64,000 nucleotides of DNA from Roseiarcus sp963813195 (GTDB lineage Bacteria > Pseudomonadota > Alphaproteobacteria > Rhizobiales > Beijerinckiaceae), in contig CAWEYC010000041.1 in the NCBI GenBank assembly GCA_963813195.1, positions 88,611-152,610 of the forward strand. Reading direction: 5' to 3'. Under the pieces are notes generated by a model. It did not search any database. It saw only the letters and a program-made list of their open reading frames with translations, and was not told where the DNA came from. This document shows, in pieces, positions 59,080 through 64,000 of the stretch (positions within the stretch are counted from its first letter, which is position 1; each line of letters opens with the position of its first letter). The position numbers were made by a program, and so were the translations under genes.

Positions 59080-62000
59080 TTGATCAACGGCGGGCTATTT
59101 ACGCTTGATTTCCTGATCGAGGGCATCAAGGACACCGATCTTTGGCGTTCGAGCGCTACTCGAGTCGAAGAAACGCGAGCCGCGGGCGCTCTCCCTTTTC
59201 GAGCGGCTAGCGGCTTTGAGCGCGCCGACTGAAGCCGTCACCGAGAAGGACCTTATCTACCCCCTCCTTTCCGCCATTGGTTGGGGCGATCTCGTCTTCG
59301 TCCAACCTAACGCCTCAGCCAAAGGCCGGTCGGACGTCCCCGACGCACTTTTGTTTGCCGACGAGCCTTCCCTCGCTCTCGCCAAACGAGAGCGAGAAGA
59401 CTTCCAGCGGTTCCAGCATGGATTGGCGGTAGTCGAGGCGAAGCGCTGGGGCCGCGCGCTCGACCGCGAAGAGAAGGGGCGCAGGGACGAAGCCGGTACG
59501 CCGTCGTCGCAGATGTTGCACTATCTGCGCAGGGTCGACGACATTACGAGCGGCCGATTGCGTTGGGGAGTCCTGACCAACGGCCGCGTTTGGCGACTTT
59601 ATTTTCAAGGCGCAATATCGGTCGCCGAACACTTTCTTGAGATCGATCTCGGCAAGGCGCTGGGTCTTCGCGGCTGCGAGTTCGATCTTCTGGACAGGCT
59701 GCCAGATGCCTTGTCCGACGATGCGGAGTGGCGAGACCACGCGTTCCGCTTGTTTCTCGTCTTGTTTGGGCGCGAAGCTTTTGTTGTTGGCGACGCGGGG
59801 GAAACCTTCCACGCTCTTGCTCTGCGCGAGGGCAAGCATTGGGAAGCGAAGGTCGCCAAGAGCCTGTCGACAACGGTGTTCGATCAAGTCTTCCCTGTGC
59901 TTGCCGATGCGCTGGCCAAGGCAGATCCAAGTCGGCCGGCCGATATCTCTCCCGCCTATCTCGATGAGGTGAGACAGGGCTCCCTCATTTTGTTGTATCG
60001 CTTGTTGTTCGTCCTCTATGCAGAGGATCGCAATCTCCTACCCGACGAGACAGGACCTTACGCGCCCTACTGCCTGACGCGGTTGCGCCTCGATATTGCA
60101 GAGCGGATGAAAAGCGGCGGCGCGTTCCCGAAAAGCTTCGCGACGTTCTGGCCTCGTCTTGCCGCCATTTTTCGCGCCATCGCGGTCGGAGACGACGACC
60201 TAGGCATCCCGCCATACAACGGCGGCCTTTTCGATCCCGCCATCGCGCCGATCCTCGATCGCGTCCAGCTTCCCGACGATGCAATGGCGAAGGTGATCTT
60301 CGGGCTCAGCCACCTCTTGGGCGACGACGGAGCCAGCGGCGCGAAATACATCAATTACCGCGATCTCTCGGTCCAGCAACTCGGCAGCGTCTATGAACGC
60401 ATCCTCGAGTATGGGCTGCGCAAAACGTCCGACGGCTCGCTCGAGCCCGACGCCGATGACGAGGCGAGACATAAATCCGGAAGCTACTATACTCCCGACG
60501 AGCTGGTATCGCTCATCATCGCCCGTGCGGTCGGGCCGCTGATCCATGAACGCGTCGCCACATTCACCGACGCGGCTAAAACGCTTGCGTCGGATCGGCG
60601 AGCGATCAGCGAACGTCTCTCCGCGCTCGCCGCCTACGACCCGGCGGCGGCGATCTTGTCGCTCAAGGTGTGTGATCCCGCGATGGGCTCCGGTCACTTC
60701 CTCGTCAGCCTCGTCGACTGGCTCTCCGACCAGGTATTGGCGTCGATGGCCGAAGCCGCAGCGCTCGTGGAGTGGGGCGAGTATGTGTCACCGCTTGCCC
60801 CCCGGATCGCCGCGGTTCGCGCCAAAATCCTTGGTGAAGCGCGCGCGCACAAATGGCCCATTGTCGAGAGTCGAACTAGACGACCGGCACATCGTGCGCC
60901 GCATGGTGCTGAAGCGAGTCGTCTACGGTGTCGACAAGAACCCGATGGCGGTGGAACTGGCCAAGGTCGCGCTTTGGCTTCATTCCTTCACTGTCGGCGC
61001 GCCGCTGTCCTTTCTCGATCACCACTTGAGGGCGGGCGACAGCGTCATTGGCGCCTGGGTGCGGCCGGCGGTCGATGCGCTCCAGGAGCGCGGCGCGTTG
61101 TTCAATCTTGGCCAGATCGTCCGCGTCGAACAGATCGCGGGCGTGATGGCGGAGATCGAGGAGACGACCGACAATGATGTGGCCGAGGTCGCTTCGTCGA
61201 AGGCGAAGTTCGGCACGGTCGAGGAGGTGACCGAGCCGATCGCCGCGCTGTTCTCACTTCTGACGGCGGAGCAGATGCTTGGCGTGTTCGACGCCGCGCC
61301 TGCCAAACGGCCACAGATCGAGAAACTGCAAGGCGCCGGCAAGACGGCGAAGCAAATCGAAAAGGCGCGCGCCGATCTCGCCGCATTTGAGCGCTCGGCG
61401 GCGCTGCAACTCGTTCTCGAAGGCACGTTCGGCGATCCGATCAGAATCGCGAGCGGCGCCGAGCGTGTCGCCTCGCCTGAACTCGCGACGCAACTCGCGC
61501 TGCTGCCCGAGGCGCCGCCGGATCAGCCGAGCCTGTTCCCCGCGCTCCGCGTCGACGATCGCCGGCGCGTGACTGCGGACAATTTGGTTGAGGAAGCTGG
61601 GGCGGTCGCGGTGCGCCATGGCTTCCTCCACTGGGAGATCGCCTTTCCGAATGTTTGGTCGAAGCTCACATCTGATGAGCCGCAAGGCGGCTTCGACGCG
61701 ATCATCGGGAACCCGCCCTACGTGCGACAGGAACTACTGGGCGACGAGGTTAAGCGAGCTTTAAAGAAGGGCTACGCGGCGTACGATGGCATGGCCGATC
61801 TTTACGTCTATTTCTACGAGCAGGGCCTGAAGCTGCTGCGCCCCGGTGGACGAATGAGCTACGTCGTCACCAACAAATGGCTGAAGGCGGGCTACGCCGA
61901 AAATCTTCGCGACCTGTTTGCTCAGCGCGGCTGGCTGGAATTCGTCGCGGACTTCGGCCACGCAAAGCATTTTTTCCCGGACGCCGATGTGTTTCCCTCG

Positions 62001-63275
62001 GTGCTGGTGGTAAAGAGGCCCGAGCGCGGGGTCACACCGCCGGCAGACGCGGAAATCTGCGTTATCCGGCGCGACACAGTGCCAAAGAAGGGCTTGGCGA
62101 GCGCGGTAGCGCAAGCGACGTTCCCTTTGCCGCGTGCAATGTTCACAAGGGAAAACTGGGTTCTCGAACCCAAGCCGGTGATGGACCTGCTGGAGAAAAT
62201 CCGGCGCAACGGGGTGCCGCTGGCGGACTATGCGGGCGTCAACCCCCTTTATGGGATCAAGACCGGGCTTAACGAGGCCTTCCTCATCGACACCACAAAG
62301 CGCGACGAACTTGTGCGCGCCGATCCCGGTTGCGCGGAAATCATCAAGCCCTATTTGCGCGGGCAGGACATCCAACGGTGGTGGTCTCCCGATAGCGGGC
62401 TATTCATGATCGTCCTGAAATCGAGCGGAAATTTCGCTTGGCCTTGGGCCGAAGCAGCGGACGCGCAGCTTGCCGAGGAAATCTTTGCGAGGATTTATCC
62501 AGCGCTACATGAACACCTGAAAGGCTTCGAAGATTACACCGATCCAAAGACGGGCAAACGCGCAGGATTGCGCCACCGCGAGGATCACGGACGCTTCTGG
62601 TGGGAGCTGCGAGCGTGCGATTATTACGAGGCCTTCGTCAGCCCAAAAATCCTCTACGTCGATATCTCATGGTCTGCCTCGTTCTGCTTGGATCGAAGCG
62701 GGCGCTTTACCAACAACACAGGCTATTTCATCCCAGTCGGCGACGATTGGCTCACGACCGTTCTCAACGCGCCAATTGGATGGTATTTCGCATGGCGACG
62801 TGCGCAGCACGGGAAAGATGAAGCGCTTCGTTACTTTACGAGTTTTGTTGAAAATTACCCGGTCCCACAAAATCTGCATCCTGAACTTGTCACCAGAGCA
62901 GTGGACGGAATTGGGATCGCCATATCTTCTTTGGTTGCTGCGAATATAGCGATAAGTGATTGGCTTAGGTACGAATTCGGCACTAAGAACTTGGGGGAGG
63001 CGCTGTCTGCGCCTCACTTGCTTGACGCGGAGACTTTCACAACCGCGGTGCGCAAAGCGCTGCCGAAATCGCGCAAGCTCTCGGCTGCCGACATCGCCCG
63101 GCTGAAACACGAACACTTGACGACGATCGAACCCGCCCGCCACGCCGCGATGCAGGCGCTTGCGCTCGAACGCCAGCTTTCCGACCTCGTCAACGCCGCC
63201 TACGGACTAACCCCGGAGGAAGTCGCGCTGATGTGGGCGACCGCGCCGCCCCGAATGCCTTTCCGAATGCCCTGA
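59080..63275 (+). pseudogene. Eco57I-type adenine-N6 DNA methyltransferase (type IIG/BREX-like), frameshifted
   Basis: Large class I N6-adenine methyltransferase of the Eco57I/TaqI-C type, as found in type IIG enzymes and some phage-defence systems. The family N-terminus starts at TTG 59080 (LINGGLFTLDFLIEGIKDTD) but leaves the frame near 59140-59160. The main frame then runs from about 59140 (TEKDLIYPLLSAIGW) through the SAM motif VCDPAMGSGHFLVSLVDWLS. A second frameshift lies at about 60855-60880, after HKWPIV. The downstream frame picks up at LDDRHIVRRMVLKRVVYGVD and includes the catalytic GNPPYVRQ motif and a TaqI-like specificity domain (VLEPKPVMDLLEKIRRNGVP). With motifs I and IV in different frames, the protein is not functional unless reading shifts. 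Confidence 0.8.
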
Positions 63276-63326
63276 CGACAACGAGGCAACAGCCCGAAGC
63301 TGCGTTCGTGTACGTCGCCCGGCGCG

Positions 63327-63626
63327 TCACGCCGCGCGCGGTTGGATCGCATCGAGCACCGGTTGGATTTGACGCCGCCTGCGCATCAGGTCGAAATCGG
63401 CCTGGAGCCCGAGGAAAACGCCTTCCGAGAGGCCAAAATAGCGCGCGAGACGGAGGTCCGTGTCGGCGCTGATGGACCGCTTGCCCAGCACGATCTCATT
63501 GATCCGACGTGGCGGAACACGCAGCGCTCGCGCGAGCTCGCTCTGGCTCAAACCCATTGGTCTGAGAAAGTCTTCGAAAAGAACCTCGCCCGGAGTCGGA
63601 TTGGGCAACAGGTCTGGGTCAGCCAT
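63327..63626 (-). CDS. higA: HigA-type antitoxin
   Basis: A 99-residue XRE-family antitoxin. The HigA opening is NPTPGEVLFEDFLRPMGLSQ; the helix-turn-helix is SELARALRVPPRRINEIVLG, followed by KRSISADTDLRLARYFGLSE. It neutralises HigB and, with it, represses their promoter. ATG 63626 overlaps the higB stop by eight bases, so the order is toxin first, antitoxin second, as usual for higBA. Alternative in-frame starts lie upstream inside higB. Confidence 0.9.
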   Translation of the reverse strand: MADPDLLPNPTPGEVLFEDFLRPMGLSQSELARALRVPPRRINEIVLGKRSISADTDLRLARYFGLSEGVFLGLQADFDLMRRRRQIQPVLDAIQPRAA

Positions 63627-63903
63627 GATAGTCGACGATTTCGACATGAGCGGCGCCTCCTTCGCGCCAGACAAAGCAGATCCGCCATTGGTCGTTGATG
63701 CGGATCGAATGTTGTCCGAGACGGTCCGCCTTCAATGCCTCCAGCCGATTGCCCGGAGGAGCCCGCAAGTCGGACAGAGCGCGAGCGTTGTTGAGAAAGC
63801 GCAGTTTCCGCAGGGCGGTCGACTGAATCTCCGAAGGCAACTTTCGACTTCGCCGGCCGTACCAGATCAGCGCCGTTTCCGGATCGGCGAAGTCATAGAT
63901 CAT
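63619..63903 (-). CDS. higB: HigB-type toxin (RelE superfamily mRNA interferase)
   Basis: A 94-residue toxin that cuts mRNA on the ribosome. Family text: YDFADPETALIWYGRRSRKL, LRFLNNARALSDLRAPPGNR, then HSIRINDQWRICFVWREGGA and HVEIVDYHG. The catalytic basic residues fall in the RINDQWRICF region. AAGGGAG lies just upstream of ATG 63903. It is first in the higBA operon, preceded by a palindromic operator, and sits next to a broken DNA methyltransferase, a common accessory neighbourhood. Confidence 0.9.
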   Translation of the reverse strand: MIYDFADPETALIWYGRRSRKLPSEIQSTALRKLRFLNNARALSDLRAPPGNRLEALKADRLGQHSIRINDQWRICFVWREGGAAHVEIVDYHG

Positions 63904-63910
63904 GCTCCCT

Positions 63911-63929
63911 TATAACGCGTGACGTTATA
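63911..63929 (-). promoter_or_regulatory. Palindromic operator of higBA
   Basis: TATAACG and CGTTATA face each other across five bases, 8 bases before the higB start and overlapping its probable promoter. This is the expected site for autorepression by HigA or HigBA. Confidence 0.7.
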
Positions 63930-64000
63930 CGGAGCAATGATCCTTCCTACGCCGCCGCGCGGCCGGAGCACCCGACCGAGCCGCACCTCCTTGCCGATAT
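63930..64000. other. Right edge, possible partial gene
   Basis: A minus-strand frame is open from the window edge to a stop at 63900-63902 (IGKEVRLGRVLRPRGGVGRI). It overlaps the higBA operator and could be the end of a gene lying to the right, but 33 residues are too few to assign. Confidence 0.2.

Overview
The window is GC-rich (only a few AT-rich islands) and reads as an alphaproteobacterial chromosome, most likely Hyphomicrobiales (Rhizobiales). This rests on the housekeeping set (argJ-mutT next to a SurA-like foldase, an Suv3-like helicase with an S4-domain partner, maeB with a phosphotransacetylase domain, cobalamin-dependent metH, kup) and on two families of palindromic intergenic repeats common in that order. 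The genus is not determined; a Beijerinckiaceae/Methylocystaceae-type host is a guess.

Left part, about 1-16.9 kb: accessory and decaying. It holds the 3' part of a hydantoinase B gene, an unusual double-GntR/FCD regulator fused to a periplasmic-binding-protein domain, a divergent ArsR/EamA pair in which both genes are frameshifted, a tyrosine recombinase that has lost its catalytic tyrosine, a frameshifted scrap of the conjugation gene trbI/virB10, a YoaK (DUF1275) membrane protein, an SDR with a divergent LysR regulator, a second LysR and a secreted esterase. It ends in wreckage: an NTF2-like fragment, an IS630 transposase with an internal deletion, an IS256 transposase piece and a second broken integrase. 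At 16806-16855 lies the 3' half of a tRNA-Gly(TCC) gene without its 5' half, a probable old attachment site. Together these look like the remains of an integrative element.

Middle, about 17-44 kb: mostly intact chromosomal genes. These include small secreted proteins, a sulfotransferase with C-terminal repeats, a luciferase-like monooxygenase, CoxG, an adenylate cyclase, a GH38 alpha-mannosidase, the helicase/S4 pair, a SurA-like foldase, argJ, mutT, xerC, a SDR epimerase and a three-gene sugar ABC transporter. The most striking feature is 33.6-37.7 kb: six tandem genes for secreted proteins of about 80 residues sharing a two-cysteine motif. Between the first copies lie decayed 3' ends of argJ and mutT and repeated AT-rich blocks, so at least part of the array arose by repeated duplication of an argJ-mutT-small-gene segment.

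Right part, about 44-64 kb: a Ser-rich protein, a glycosyltransferase-like protein, the helicase HrpB carrying a palindromic repeat inside its reading frame, pcaD-pcaB of the protocatechuate pathway, kup, maeB and metH with a palindromic candidate operator. The right edge is again accessory: a frameshifted Eco57I-type DNA methyltransferase and a higBA toxin-antitoxin pair with a palindromic operator.
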